This document shows positions 24,625-34,882 of a DNA stretch of 64,000 bases, in pieces. The notes beneath the pieces were generated by a model. It saw nothing but the letters and a program-made list of their open reading frames with translations. It ran no database searches and was not told the origin of the DNA. Source of the stretch: Paguma larvata (taxonomy: Eukaryota; Chordata; Mammalia; Carnivora; Viverridae); the NCBI GenBank assembly GCA_030068075.1, contig CM057841.1:43565030-43629029 (forward strand). Direction: 5' to 3'. The stretch's first letter is position 1. Each line of letters begins with the position of its first letter. The position numbers and the translations under genes were made by a program.

Positions 24625-24720
24625 AATCTGATTTCATTGGGGTCCTAAGTGTACACAAAGATGAATTAATTACTTGACGGCCTGTTCACTTACCTCGCTA
24701 ATGAAATCACGGGTTTTTCA
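24625..24720. promoter_or_regulatory. Candidate conserved noncoding block
   Basis: Compact homeodomain-like text: GATGAATTAATTACTTGACG and CTCGCTAATGAAATCACGGG, with no repeat signature. Inference. Confidence 0.28.
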
Positions 24721-24829
24721 GGGAAGAACCTGTGAGGAGGACTGGCTTGCCTCTGGGTGTGAGAGCTACCGGTGCCAGCTGCATTCCCCAGCGCCAACAT
24801 GACTCATGAGATGACACAAATTGCCAGTG

Positions 24830-24950
24830 GGCTTTGTTATTATGTGACCTTCAGCAAGTCACCCTTCTTTCCTGCTTCAGTGATAAAAATCTGGACGGCA
24901 ATACTAAGAAGCTCCTTCATGGCATTACCGTGAGGAATGACGGCGGCGCA
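24830..24950 (+). mobile_element. MIR fragment
   Basis: TTATGTGACCTTCAGCAAGT, CTGCTTCAGTGATAAAAATC and GGCATTACCGTGAGGAATGA follow the MIR order. Confidence 0.55.
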
Positions 24951-25390
24951 CAGCTCATAATGACCAGGAAGCACTTTGTCTTTGTAGAGAGCTACATTAC
25001 TTAACATTTAGAATAATACCCACTGTTTCAGGTTGAGAAAGCATTCAGATTTTAGCTAAACTGAAGGCTGAACATATCCACTAATGAGCAGTGTCCTTCC
25101 CAGAGAAACATTGAAAGCTACTCAGTCTACTGAATAAAATGACTAGCAGTACATTAGTGAGAAGCTGAGGCAGGTTTAGTTACCATGAAACCAGGGTCAT
25201 TGCATTCAACATCTAATAAGCAAATTCTTAGGATCACAAAAATAAACCAGGGCCAACTGAGCCAACAACAACTGCCTTTGGATAGAATGATTTCTTGGTC
25301 CACAGTTTCCCCAGAATCCAGAAAAATCCAATCTCTTAACAGGATGTTTCTATCATTTAGGTGAGGAGTCTGGAAGTACCTGGACAGTAC

Positions 25391-25532
25391 CTACTTCAGG
25401 CCTTGAAGGACCATACGGCCTCTGCTGCAACTGGTGAGCTCCGCCAGCACCGCATACGAGTGGTGCTGGGCAAACGTTAAGATCCCATGCAGACCCGTGT
25501 TCCAATAAAACTTTATATAAAAACCAGGGACA
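25391..25532 (+). mobile_element. MER20-like hAT-Charlie fragment
   Basis: CCATACGGCCTCTGCTGCAA and GTGTTCCAATAAAACTTTAT, in this order, match the MER20-type element. The 5' end is missing. Confidence 0.65.
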
Positions 25533-26299
25533 GGTTAGATTCCCTCCTCTGGCAGTGATGTGCTGACTCCTGATGAAAAACCATGTAAAATTTACTCATT
25601 TGCAGTATCCGTGAAGAGAGGGGAGAACACACACACATACTTTGTTGAGCAAAATAAGTTCCTTCCAACTTGTCAAAACACAGCAAGAGTAAGGCTTGCA
25701 AACTTGATATCGAAATAAGCAGTTTCCGAGTGAAGGCCAACAATAACTCAAGTGCCATTGAACTGGGAATTGTGAAACGGCTCCCGAACAATTAAACTTC
25801 ACCCCTCGCTTTCAGGCTTTCGAACGTAAGAACTTGCGTGCAAGTGTGTTCTCTGCCCACGGCACTCCTTCTCAAATGCTGCATCTCATCCTATAAACAC
25901 GGTGAATAATGCGACAGGAATAAGTTAGGGTTATACATTTATTCAGAACTAAACAATACCTGTAACTGAGTCAACTTTTAACTAATCTAATGATGGAGTT
26001 ACTAACAACAACAAAAGAGTAAGCTTCTTCTATGCCCTCGAGTAGCTGAAAATAATGCAGGTTTGAAAAGCAAGGGAGCAAAATGAAAAGGGGAAAAAAT
26101 AGGTCACTCTCATCCCTGTGTACCTTCCTCCGCATCCTCTTACTTTCTGAGCATCTCTGGAAAGGAGAATGCGGGCCATGATCTTGACATCCAGCAATGA
26201 GCGGTCACGAAGTCTGGATTTAGAAAGAGAAAACATCTGAATGTTTTCTCAATAACACCATCTCCATGAATCCAGCCCTGCCTAGATTTCGAACCGTTT

Positions 26300-26440
26300 G
26301 GCCTTCATTAGTTCAAATGGTTCTCACAACTGCCTTGCGAAATTAAGTGGACGCAGATGCCTTTCCTCGCCGTCTAGCCGACAGAGGAGAGAGTTAAGTC
26401 GCAGACGGCAAACGGCCGGCAGCTGGGGAAGCCTGCAGGT
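26300..26440 (-). mobile_element. MIR fragment
   Basis: GGTTCTCACAACTGCCTTGC, then a GACAGAGGAGAGAGTTAAGTCGC-like part and CGGCAGCTGGG resemble reversed MIR. It is diverged and CpG-rich. Confidence 0.45.
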
Positions 26441-26507
26441 ATGAATCACAGAACTCTGAGAGTTTTCAAAAATTCTTCATTAACGGTTAACACTGTGAAT
26501 TTCCAGG

Positions 26508-26733
26508 GCACCTGGGTGGCTCAGGAGGTGAAGCGTCTGGCTTTGGCTCAAGTCATGATGTCGCGGTTTGTGGGTTCGAGCCCCGTGTCGGGCTCTGTGC
26601 TGAACAGCTCGGAGCCTGGAGCTTGCTTTGGATTCTGTGTCTCCCTCTCTCCCTGCTCCTCCCCTGCTCACGTCCTATCTGTCTCTCAAAAACAAATAAG
26701 TGGTAAAGAAAAATTTTTTTAAATAAATAAAAC
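26508..26733 (+). mobile_element. Young CAN-SINE (SINEC_Fc type) with perfect target duplication
   Basis: The head is GGCACCTGGGTGGCTCAGGA, the body has GGGTTCGAGCCCCGTGTCGG, and the tail is AAATAAATAAAA. It is flanked by an exact 15-bp duplication CTGTGAATTTCCAGG (26493-26507 and 26734-26748). It is antisense to the host gene. Confidence 0.97.
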
Positions 26734-26745
26734 CTGTGAATTTCC

Positions 26746-26862
26746 AGGACAGGACAGGACAGGGGGAAGGGAAGGGGGAAGGGGAGAAGGGGGGAAGGGG
26801 GGGAAGGGAAAGGGAGGGGGGGGAAGAGGGGAGGGGCGGGAAGGGAAGGGAAGGGAAGGGAA
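26746..26862. repeat. (GGACA)n/(GGGAA)n polypurine tract
   Basis: It directly follows the SINE target duplication. It starts with three GGACA units and then runs as G-rich (GGGAA) purine sequence. Confidence 0.95.
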
Positions 26863-27234
26863 ATCACTGGGCTGGCTACACATTCCCTCAGTCTGACAAT
26901 TACCGAGTTAAGATGGAGCAGGTGCCTTCCAAGCTAGCACTGGTGCCCATTTACGTCAATGTATTGTCCCTGTAGGCGCCTAGGCTGTGCCATGTGTACC
27001 GGTGGCTTGGGAGTGAAGGCCATGGAAGCTGGCCCGAGGCCCTTTGAGTCCTGCTTCAGTGGTGGTCACACCATACTGTGCCACCCTATGAATAACCCAG
27101 TACAAAAACCCTTCTGAAACACAGTGCCGCTTGAGTAGCACGTCACAGAGCACACGGCTAGGGCTGAGCTACACCAGACTCGCGTGGTACGGGACTTCAG
27201 AATGAATGTGGCTTCATAGGGGAAGCCAACTTAA

Positions 27235-27540
27235 TTCTGCCAAGGAGTTAATATTTGCTAATTGGTAGAAAAAGGTAAAATTAATGAGGACATTAACATA
27301 GCTATTTAAAAACAGCTCCATGTTTCTCCCATTGTAACACATGGAACTATCAAGAAGTAATTGAGGGAAAAGGACACTGTCAATTCTCAATTATCTGCAT
27401 GAATGAAGCGCTCAGTGACACGGATAATCCAAGTCATTTACATTTGGATTTAGAAAGTAACATCTTTTTCCTTTGGAAAACTTACCTTCCTAATTACAGC
27501 TTGCCGAATGTGAGAGTGAAATCAGTTTACCTTCTGCGCC
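27235..27540. promoter_or_regulatory. Candidate conserved enhancer block C
   Basis: Repeat-free, AT-rich sequence with GTTAATATTTGCTAATTGG, TTAATGAGGACATTA, GAAGTAATTGAGGG, CTCAATTATCTGCATGAATG and CTTCCTAATTACAGC. It shares an exact 15-mer with block B. Inferred regulatory role. Confidence 0.42.
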
Positions 27541-27630
27541 AAAGCAGAAAGCTGCTGGGAAGGGTACAGAAACCACCACGGGCTTCAGACCTGCCACAGA
27601 TAACCCAAGGCAAAGAAACCATCACCCGCA

Positions 27631-27800
27631 GTGGTTGTCTAACGTGGTGGTCATTAGCCACATGTGACTATATTTGTATTAAATAAGAAGTTCCACCACT
27701 ACACATGCCACACTTCAAGGGGCTACTAGCCACGAGTGGACAGCATAGATACAAAGCATCTCCATCATCAAAGAAAGTTCTAGTGGACAGCAGTGACTTC
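27631..27800. mobile_element. Non-autonomous DNA transposon fragment (hAT-like)
   Basis: CATTAGCCACATGTGACTAT and GGGGCTACTAGCCACGAGTGG, with a GTTCTAGTGGACAGCAGTGA end, match a widespread mammalian non-autonomous element. The subfamily is uncertain. Confidence 0.5.
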
Positions 27801-28249
27801 TCAGTCTGTGGTGACCCCTAGTTTCCTGGATTAAGTAGAAAGCTGTGTGAGGGGTCGAAAGCAGGGGAATGCAGGGGATGCTATACTGCCACCTTTTCTA
27901 GAAACAAAAGGGAATTGGAACACCTGACTCGCTCAGCTAGTTTAATTTCAAGCCCTGCAATGTAGACTCTGTCTAGGGAATAGCACAAAAAATACGCATT
28001 TCATTCTAAGTAAAATGAAGCTTTTTAATTAACAAAGCAGAAACCAGTGGATAAAAGGCAAGGCAGGAAAGCCTGATGCTAGGCAAACATTTACCATCAG
28101 CACCCGCACCTTGTGTGGCCACAGCCTGGGTGCCCGCTACAGGCAAGCAAGGGGAAGAAGGCAGCCCGGCACGCACACACGGCACGCACACACGAGGGGC
28201 CTGCTCCACAGGGGGCCGCTCAGGTGCCACTGGGGGCGGTGTCAGGCCC

Positions 28250-28400
28250 GGTGGCACTTCACATCCTCATTAATTATCTTGAAAGGAGAGGGTTAGTAAA
28301 CAGCAAGTTAATTAAATTCTCAGATGATGCTAATTTGGGAGGCTTTAGGAAGACTGGCAAGGGCAGAGGCAATATAAATGGGACCCGGATGGGTTAGAAG
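28250..28400 (+). mobile_element. CR1/L3-like LINE relic, reverse transcriptase part
   Basis: One plus-strand frame reads ILINYLERRG, then SKLIKFSDDANLGGF. This corresponds to the INDL...SKFADDTKLGG region of CR1/L3-clade reverse transcriptase, with the catalytic-box F-A-D-D seen as F-S-D-D. Only this ~50-residue piece is readable, so it is a dead fragment. These families stopped moving before the eutherian radiation. Confidence 0.6.
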
Positions 28401-28794
28401 AAGGAGTGGAAAATAAAATTAAGCACCGGCTCACCAAACACTGCTTGAACTACGTCTTACGGAAGAGCCAAAATACGTCCTAAAAGGAATTTATTTGGAA
28501 AATAGTTGTGTTAAAATGAAAAGTTTTGCAACGTCTGAGGCATACAATCAGAAAGGGAGCAAAAAAAAAAAAAAAAAGGCTTTTTAAAAGATTTTTAATA
28601 AAAGCATTTATGTGCACTTAGAAAAAGGTCTGGAAGGAACACCACCCGGTAAAAGTCACTACCCTTAGGAGGCGTGGTCATGGAAAAGGAGACGTCGGGG
28701 GGTGGGGGGGGTTCCACTGTTTTCTTCATGTTCTTTTTAAACTGATGAAACATCTTTGCAACTAGCACACATTTTGAGGATTTTAGCTGTTTTT

Positions 28795-29400
28795 GTTTGT
28801 TTTTTTAAGCTTTTTGGTTTGAAATAATTTTAGATGGACAGAAGAGGGGCAAAGAACTCCACGTACCCTCCACTCAGCTTCCCTACTGTTAACATCCTAC
28901 ATCTTACCATCTGAGACACTGGTCCAAACCAGAGAACTGACACTGGTACAATACTATCATTAAAGAACAATCTTCATCCCACCCGTTTTTCCATTCATGC
29001 TCCTGTTCTGATCCAGGGTCCCACACTGCATTTAGTTGCTGCACTCCTCCAACCTCTGAGAGTCCTCCATCTTCTGTGACCTAGACACTTCCAAAGGGCT
29101 CTGGTCAGATATCTAGAAAAGCACCACTCAGTCTGGGCTTGTCTGATTTTTTTTAGGATTACAGTGAGGTTTCTAGAGCTTTTGGAAAGTACCCTTCCCA
29201 ATGCCTCATCTCAGGGCTATGTGACATCAACCGGACTTACCACTTACCTCCGGTGACTGTCCATCACTTAGTGAAGGAGGGCCCCTTCCTGCCAGGCTCA
29301 CCCACTGGCAAGCTATCCCCTCTCCCATTCCAGCTGTAATCATTAGAAGTGAATCACTAAGTCCAGCCCACAGTCGAGAGGAGGGGAATGAAGCTCCAGC
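28795..29400 (+). mobile_element. L1 (old mammalian lineage) fragment
   Basis: Characteristic text is seen in order: GAAATAATTTTAGATGGACA, TACCCTCCACTCAGCTTCCC, CACTGCATTTAGTTGCTGCA, GGGCTTGTCTGATTTTTTTT and GAATCACTAAGTCCAGCCCA. The element is 5'-truncated and noncoding here. Confidence 0.6.
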
Positions 29401-29594
29401 TTCTGGTTATTACGTCATTAATACAATATCTTGTAACAGAGAGAAGCTACTCCATGCAGAAAGAAGTATCTGGTGAAAATGTCTATCTACAAAGTCTTGA
29501 GAGTTGCTGTTGTTGTTCCGAATGCTTGGATTCACAACAACACAGATGACTAAATGCCCACAGCTGCAGAGTCCCTGCTCTATACGCCAGGCAG

Positions 29595-29770
29595 CACTCT
29601 GCATACTTACACACACGAACTTATTTAATCCTCACAACAGCCTGATGAAGGGGATGCAACAGTCAACTCCACATTACAAAGAGGTGAAATCTCCTGCTCA
29701 CATTAACACAATTATTACATGGCAGGGGCAGGATTCAAACTCAGGCCTCCTGGCTCTAGAGATTATGCTG
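29595..29770 (-). mobile_element. MIR fragment
   Basis: ATTTAATCCTCACAACAGCC, CATTACAAAGAGGTGAAATC and GGATTCAAACTCAGGCCTCC are reversed MIR core words. Confidence 0.6.
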
Positions 29771-31790
29771 TCTAGAAACCTCTGGGCTTTCTTGCTTCAC
29801 CATATACAATTCAAACGTATCAAACTAGTTAAACAGAGCAGCAAAATATAATTGAGAGAGAACACTGACATGGGCAAGATGTCAAGAACCAAATGGGTCG
29901 AGGCTTCTCTGGAGAGAAGCACACTCAGGGGGGGCGTTCAGAGGGTCAACAAAACTGAAGCAGCCGTCCTCCACCTCCACAGCATGACAAGGAACACAGA
30001 GCACCTGAGCTGGTCAAAGGACTTCCGCATTGACAAGTATGCAAGATGCTCAGAATCTAAGGACCACGACACTTATGGGCAGCTCAGCCCTGTCTGTCAT
30101 AGAGACAAGCTGGGAACGGTCTCCTCCTCTTACTTCTCCGACTCTCCTGAGGCTCACTGTGGCAGAGACAGCAGTAAAGTAGAGGTCAGGACTGGAGCAG
30201 GTCTGTTCGGCTGTGGAGGGAGTGAGGATGCCAAGACAGAGAGAGGCCAACAGCCCAGACAGCATGGGGAAACTTGGCCCAAGACCCCAAGATCTATAAC
30301 ATTGGCTTGTTTAATCCCAACTGTTAATGATTTTATATTCTGACATCAAAAGAAAAACAAACAAACAAACAAACAAAGAAAAGAAATGAGTTGCTTCTAG
30401 AAAAACAGGCAAGTGTGGAGAAGAGCTGCTCCTCTGCCCCCGAGTACCCACACCATTCGGTGCCCACACTGCTCCTAACCATTATCGTCTGCCACACAGA
30501 GGAAAATGAAGAAGTGAGCAGGAGGCAACGCATGCTCCCTTCCTGCATACCTACCCCACGCTGTCTTCTCCAAATATCTGGCATTTGTTTCTCCTCCACT
30601 TAACCCTGCCTTGCTTTGTTCTCGGATTGTCTCAATTGCAAAACTTTGCCTTTAAAATGGCACTAACAAAGAAGCACATCACACAAATTATCCCACCACC
30701 ACGGTGATCCCACCTCACACGGGGGCAGAGAGCAGATCATCCGTCAACACCCAGGGTCACAGGAGAGGAGACGAGCAGGGATGGTCCCTGGCTTTCCTCT
30801 CGAGGGAAGCGTACCAGTCAACACAGTCGGCCTCTGTTGAAACATGTCCACCAAGCTAGATCTTAAGGAACACAGAACCACCTCCTCTTAAGACAGGGTC
30901 TCAGTGCCAATTTTAAAAGCATTATACTCAATGTAGAGGAGAGCTATTATCAGCAGTTGGTGTCTGGGTGCTTACTACCTGCCAGGTACGGGTCTAAGGG
31001 CTGTTCTAAAAAGAAATAGATTTGGCACCAACCACCCTAGAGATAACTCCTTAACATGTCACTGTATTCTCTTCCACGCACTGTTTCAATGTTTTACGTC
31101 ATCCAGAAAAAATAAAATAGCATTCAAGAGGGACATATTTCCTGATTTTTAATGGAGCCAAAACCTGAGAATTATGGCCTAGAGCATTATATGTGGCAAA
31201 AATCTGAAGTCTTTGAGCAGGTATTTGTTAGCACCTAGAAAAGCGATGAATCACTAGAAGTAAACACAAGTTCGCCAAGTACAGAACAAGAGACTTCTTT
31301 CCTCAACTCTTCCCCTGTTCCCCCGAATAATGTCCCTACTGCTTTGATTACTGATATTGAGCCGATAAGAGCAGTGGACTGCCAGAGGGAACCTACTGAC
31401 ATGTGACTCTGTCTCTCATGATATTCTTGTGAACAACCTGTAAACAGTAGGATGTGATTCTAGGACGGCAGGGCGCCTCTGCACTGAGCAATGCTGACCC
31501 AAAGAACAGTGACCACGTGTCAGAGTCAACCTGGAGGAAAAGGTCTGGAGGGGATGGTCATTACTAACGGGACTCCTCTTGTCTAATATCTCTAATGAGA
31601 TGTGTGCAGAGACAGGAGTCATGCCTGTCGGCGCCCAAAACACAAAAAACCAAAACAAAAGAAACATAAATAAAACCAAAACTCTTAGAAGCCACAGAGA
31701 GAAACAGGTAAATTAGAAAACATTTTAAAAAGGAGACTGAGGAGAATTATCAGACTTTACCACCAGAGACTACAAAACTGGAAGAACTAA
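29771..31790. other. Intronic sequence with no recognised gene
   Basis: A 163-codon plus-strand frame (29852-30343) exists but shows no domain and begins only at a TTG. A (CAAA)n run lies at 30355-30376. The rest is unassigned. Confidence 0.45.
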
Positions 31791-32523
31791 GACAGTTCTG
31801 TACGGTCCTGAGGGCAAATTAACAGCACAAGAGAAAGTCTAGGACCAGATCCAGATATGAATTTAGTGTGTGACATGGTGGCATTTCTAAGCACTGCAAG
31901 AAAGGATGGGCGGATGCTTAGTAAATGGGGCTGGGATGGACAACTAATTGAGAAAAAAATAAACATGGAAGAATCCTTGCCTCACAATATATACCAAAAT
32001 AAACTCCAGACGGATTACAGAGTTTAGTGTCAAAACATTGAACCATAAAAGAACTAAATGGGGATAGAAGTGAACCTGATCTTGGCAGGGTAAAGGGATT
32101 TCTAAGCTTAACAAAAGGGAAGGGAATAGAAATGAAAAGATCTGATGATATAAAAATTTTAAGCTTTGGAATCTCAAAATATACCATCAACAGTAAAAGA
32201 TAATGATGAATGGAGGAGGCCATGGAACTGTACAGAGAGCAAATACATGTTTCCTACCTTTGATATCAAAAGAGCACTTTTAACTTATTTGTTTATATTA
32301 TGTACTTACTAAAATTTTAGTTTTAATAGTGGAAAACTGAAAAAAAAAAAAAAATCCTGACAACCAAACAGAGAAGGAGGTAAATAATCATGGCACCTTC
32401 CCACAGCGGTGCATTGTGCGGCTATGCAAAATCACGTTGTTGGGAAACATTTAGGGATATACAAGAAAACCAAACACCGTAAAGTTCTTCAAAGCCATTT
32501 ACGAGGTAGGTGTGCGCTGCTCC
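31790..32523 (+). mobile_element. L1M/HAL1-type LINE fragment, 5' part of split copy
   Basis: GTAAATGGGGCTGGGATGGA, ATATATACCAAAATAAACTC and GATCTTGGCAGGGTAAAGGG follow the end of old L1 ORF2-like sequence with many stops. The 3' side at 32390 onward (GGTGCATTGTGCGGCTATGC) is 3'-UTR-like. It is split by the SINE at 32524. Confidence 0.6.
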
Positions 32524-32716
32524 GGGGCACCTGGGGGCTCAGTTGGTGGGGCGTCCAACTCCAGCTCAGGTCAGGATTTCATGGTTCGTGAGATCGACCC
32601 CACCTGGTGCTCTCTGCAGTCAGCGTGGAGCCGGCTTCAGATCTTCTGTCCCCTTCTCTCTGCCCCTCCCCCGCTCGCGCACTCTTTCAAAAATAAATAA
32701 GCCTTTTTTAAAAAAG
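32524..32716 (+). mobile_element. CAN-SINE inserted in L1M
   Basis: It starts GGGGCACCTGGGGGCTCAGT and ends AAAAATAAATAAGCC plus a short A-run. GCCATTTACRAG occurs on both sides, at 32494 and after 32716; 18 extra bases lie between the left copy and the SINE head. Antisense to the host gene. Confidence 0.92.
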
Positions 32717-32950
32717 GCCATTTACAAGATATAAACACAGCATTATTTAAATTCTACTAAATAACGTCACATCTATACAGACAAGGCTGAAATCACAAAT
32801 GTTGAAATGTTTAAAATCAAAACCATCTTTAGGGAGTGAGGTTGGGGACGGTTCTCTTTTTTGAGTTTCTCTACATTGCCAGAAGTTTTGTTTGTTTGTT
32901 TGTTTTACAATGGATAAGAAACGCTGCTGAATGCAAGGATAAAAATAAAT
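32717..32950 (+). mobile_element. L1M fragment, 3' part of split copy
   Basis: It continues the 3'-UTR-like L1 text after the SINE: CCATTTACAAGATATAAACA, TTTGAGTTTCTCTACATTGCC and a (GTTT)n run near the end. Confidence 0.5.
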
Positions 32951-33245
32951 GGAAAAAATATATAAATACGAATTTACTGTTCCATTTCCATATATGATAC
33001 ATTTGGAAGGGCAGTCAGCTATGCTGAACAGTGGAATAAACAGGATGAAGGAAAACAGCAATTTACATTAAGTCCTGTCCTCAGGTCTGGGGGGACAGGG
33101 AGACCTGCTTCAATTGTCAGTTCTATGAAAACACAGGGCGTGAGCCACACCCTCATCATTTCAGGGGAACACAAATTCCAGAGGAGCGAAGGGTCTGATC
33201 GGGCTGCTTAATGAAAGAATAGAACCTTAATGATTCAGGGTCTTT

Positions 33246-33485
33246 TTTTTTTTAATTTGTTTTTTAACATTTACTTACTTACTTACTTATTTATTTAGAG
33301 ACAGAGAGAGAGAGAGAGAGAGTGATCAGGGGAGTGGCAGAGAGAGAGGGAAACAGAATGTGAAACAGGCTCCAGGCTCTAAGCTGTCAGCACAGAGCCT
33401 AATGCGGGGCTCGAACCCATGAACAGTGAGATCATGACCTGAACTGAAGTCGGACGCTGAACCGATTAAGCCACCCAGGCATCCC
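33246..33485 (-). mobile_element. CAN-SINE (SINEC_Fc type), minus orientation
   Basis: (CTTA)n tail side, GA run, and a head ending ATTAAGCCACCCAGGCATCC. The target duplication is TTCAGGGTCTTT (33234-33245) against TTCGGGGTCTTT (33486-33497). Confidence 0.95.
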
Positions 33486-33739
33486 TTCGGGGTCTTTATC
33501 AAGGAAGAAGAAAGACCCCCTATAATCACTGAGGTCTCACCATCCCATGAGGAACAGCCCATCCCATAATGAGCATCATCACCCAGGAGACACGCAGGTC
33601 AGAAGGAGGTGATGGGACGGCAAGGAGTGTGGAAGCCACTTCATACCAACGACTAGTTACAAATGCTACGGATGTGTACTCAGCAGAACACAGAAGGTGC
33701 CTGCACAGTAACAAATAACAAAAAGAGCAGGGGGCACTT

Positions 33740-34000
33740 GGCGAAATAAACTATGGCACCTTCGCACCTGGGTATACTGTGCGGCTGGTAAAAATCATGT
33801 GGTATAAAAACATTTCGTGACATCGAAAAAGCACTATTAGCAAAGTTCCAAGAAGCCATTCGCAAATACATACAGCTCCATTTACGTTCTATAAGATAGT
33901 AACATCATAAGGAAGACTCTGTTACCTGAGAGGAACAGGAAACAATGGTCTCTACCTTTGCAGAGAAGGAAACAGACAATACCTTGACAGAGAGCATTTT
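33740..34000 (+). mobile_element. Second L1M 3'-end fragment
   Basis: CTATGGCACCTTCGCACCTGG, ACTGTGCGGCTGGTAAAAAT and CTCCATTTACGTTCTATAAG parallel the 32390-32800 copy. Confidence 0.5.
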
Positions 34001-34384
34001 TACCGATTCAAGTACCCCTACACTCATTTATGTAAAGAAACTAGAAACATTCAGAGAAGCTGAAAGACCGTTGCTTAGAAATATTTTTATAAGACATTCT
34101 TTCATCAGGGTCAGTATTTCCTAAATGCCCTTCAAGGACCGGGTGAGTCAGGAGCTTGCTAGAAACACGGACCCCTTGTATTTCCCCAGCCCAGATTCAG
34201 AGAATCAAATCATGGCCAGAACCTCAGAATCTGTACTTTACGTGGTTCACCAGCTGATTCTGAAGCATAGATTTGGAAACCCTTGGGAAGATGACATCTT
34301 TAATAGATTTTTAGGAAATGGTGTTGTTTTTAAGGCAATACAGAAAGGAACAAAAAAGTAACACATCACTAAAGTTTATCACCA

Positions 34385-34570
34385 AGATAAATATTTTTGG
34401 CCAGCAACCATCTCCACACTTCTATTCCACACATACAATATATCACAATTTGACATAAATGGAATCATCTGTAGGTGTAACGTTTGTATACTATGTTAGA
34501 GCCTTCTTTCCAACTAGAAAGTCCATATGCACAACCATTTATAACAGTTGCACAGCAATCCACAGCAAGG
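34385..34570. mobile_element. Possible LINE fragment
   Basis: ACATAAATGGAATCATCTGT and nearby text resemble old L1 3'-UTR sequence. Weak. Confidence 0.3.
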
Positions 34571-34616
34571 ACTTGCTATAATGATTTTAACCAGTCCAGC
34601 TGACCGGTTTACAAAC

Positions 34617-34882
34617 TGGAAGGAAGGAAGCAACGAAAGGAAAGAGGGAGAGAGGGAGGGAGGAAAGGAGGATGGAATGGAGGGAGGGGAGGGAGGGAGA
34701 GGAGGAGAGGAGGAAGGAAGGAAGGAAGGAAGGAAGGAAGGAAGGAGGAAGGAAGGAAGAGAGGGAAGGAGGAAGGAAGGAAGAGAGGGAAGGAGGAAGG
34801 AAGGTAGAGAGGGAAGGAGAAAGGAAAGGAGGAAGGAAGAGAGGGAAGGAGAAAGGAAAGGAGGAAGGAAGGAAGAAACAGT
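34617..34882. repeat. (GGAA)n/(GGAAGA)n polypurine tract
   Basis: About 265 bp, nearly all purine on the plus strand, built from GGAA, GGGA and GAGAGGGAAGGA subrepeats. It generates spurious charged frames. Confidence 0.95.

Noticed and set aside
29852..30343. 163-codon plus-strand frame
   Set aside because: No ATG at its start, no domain, no splice context, opposite strand to the host gene.
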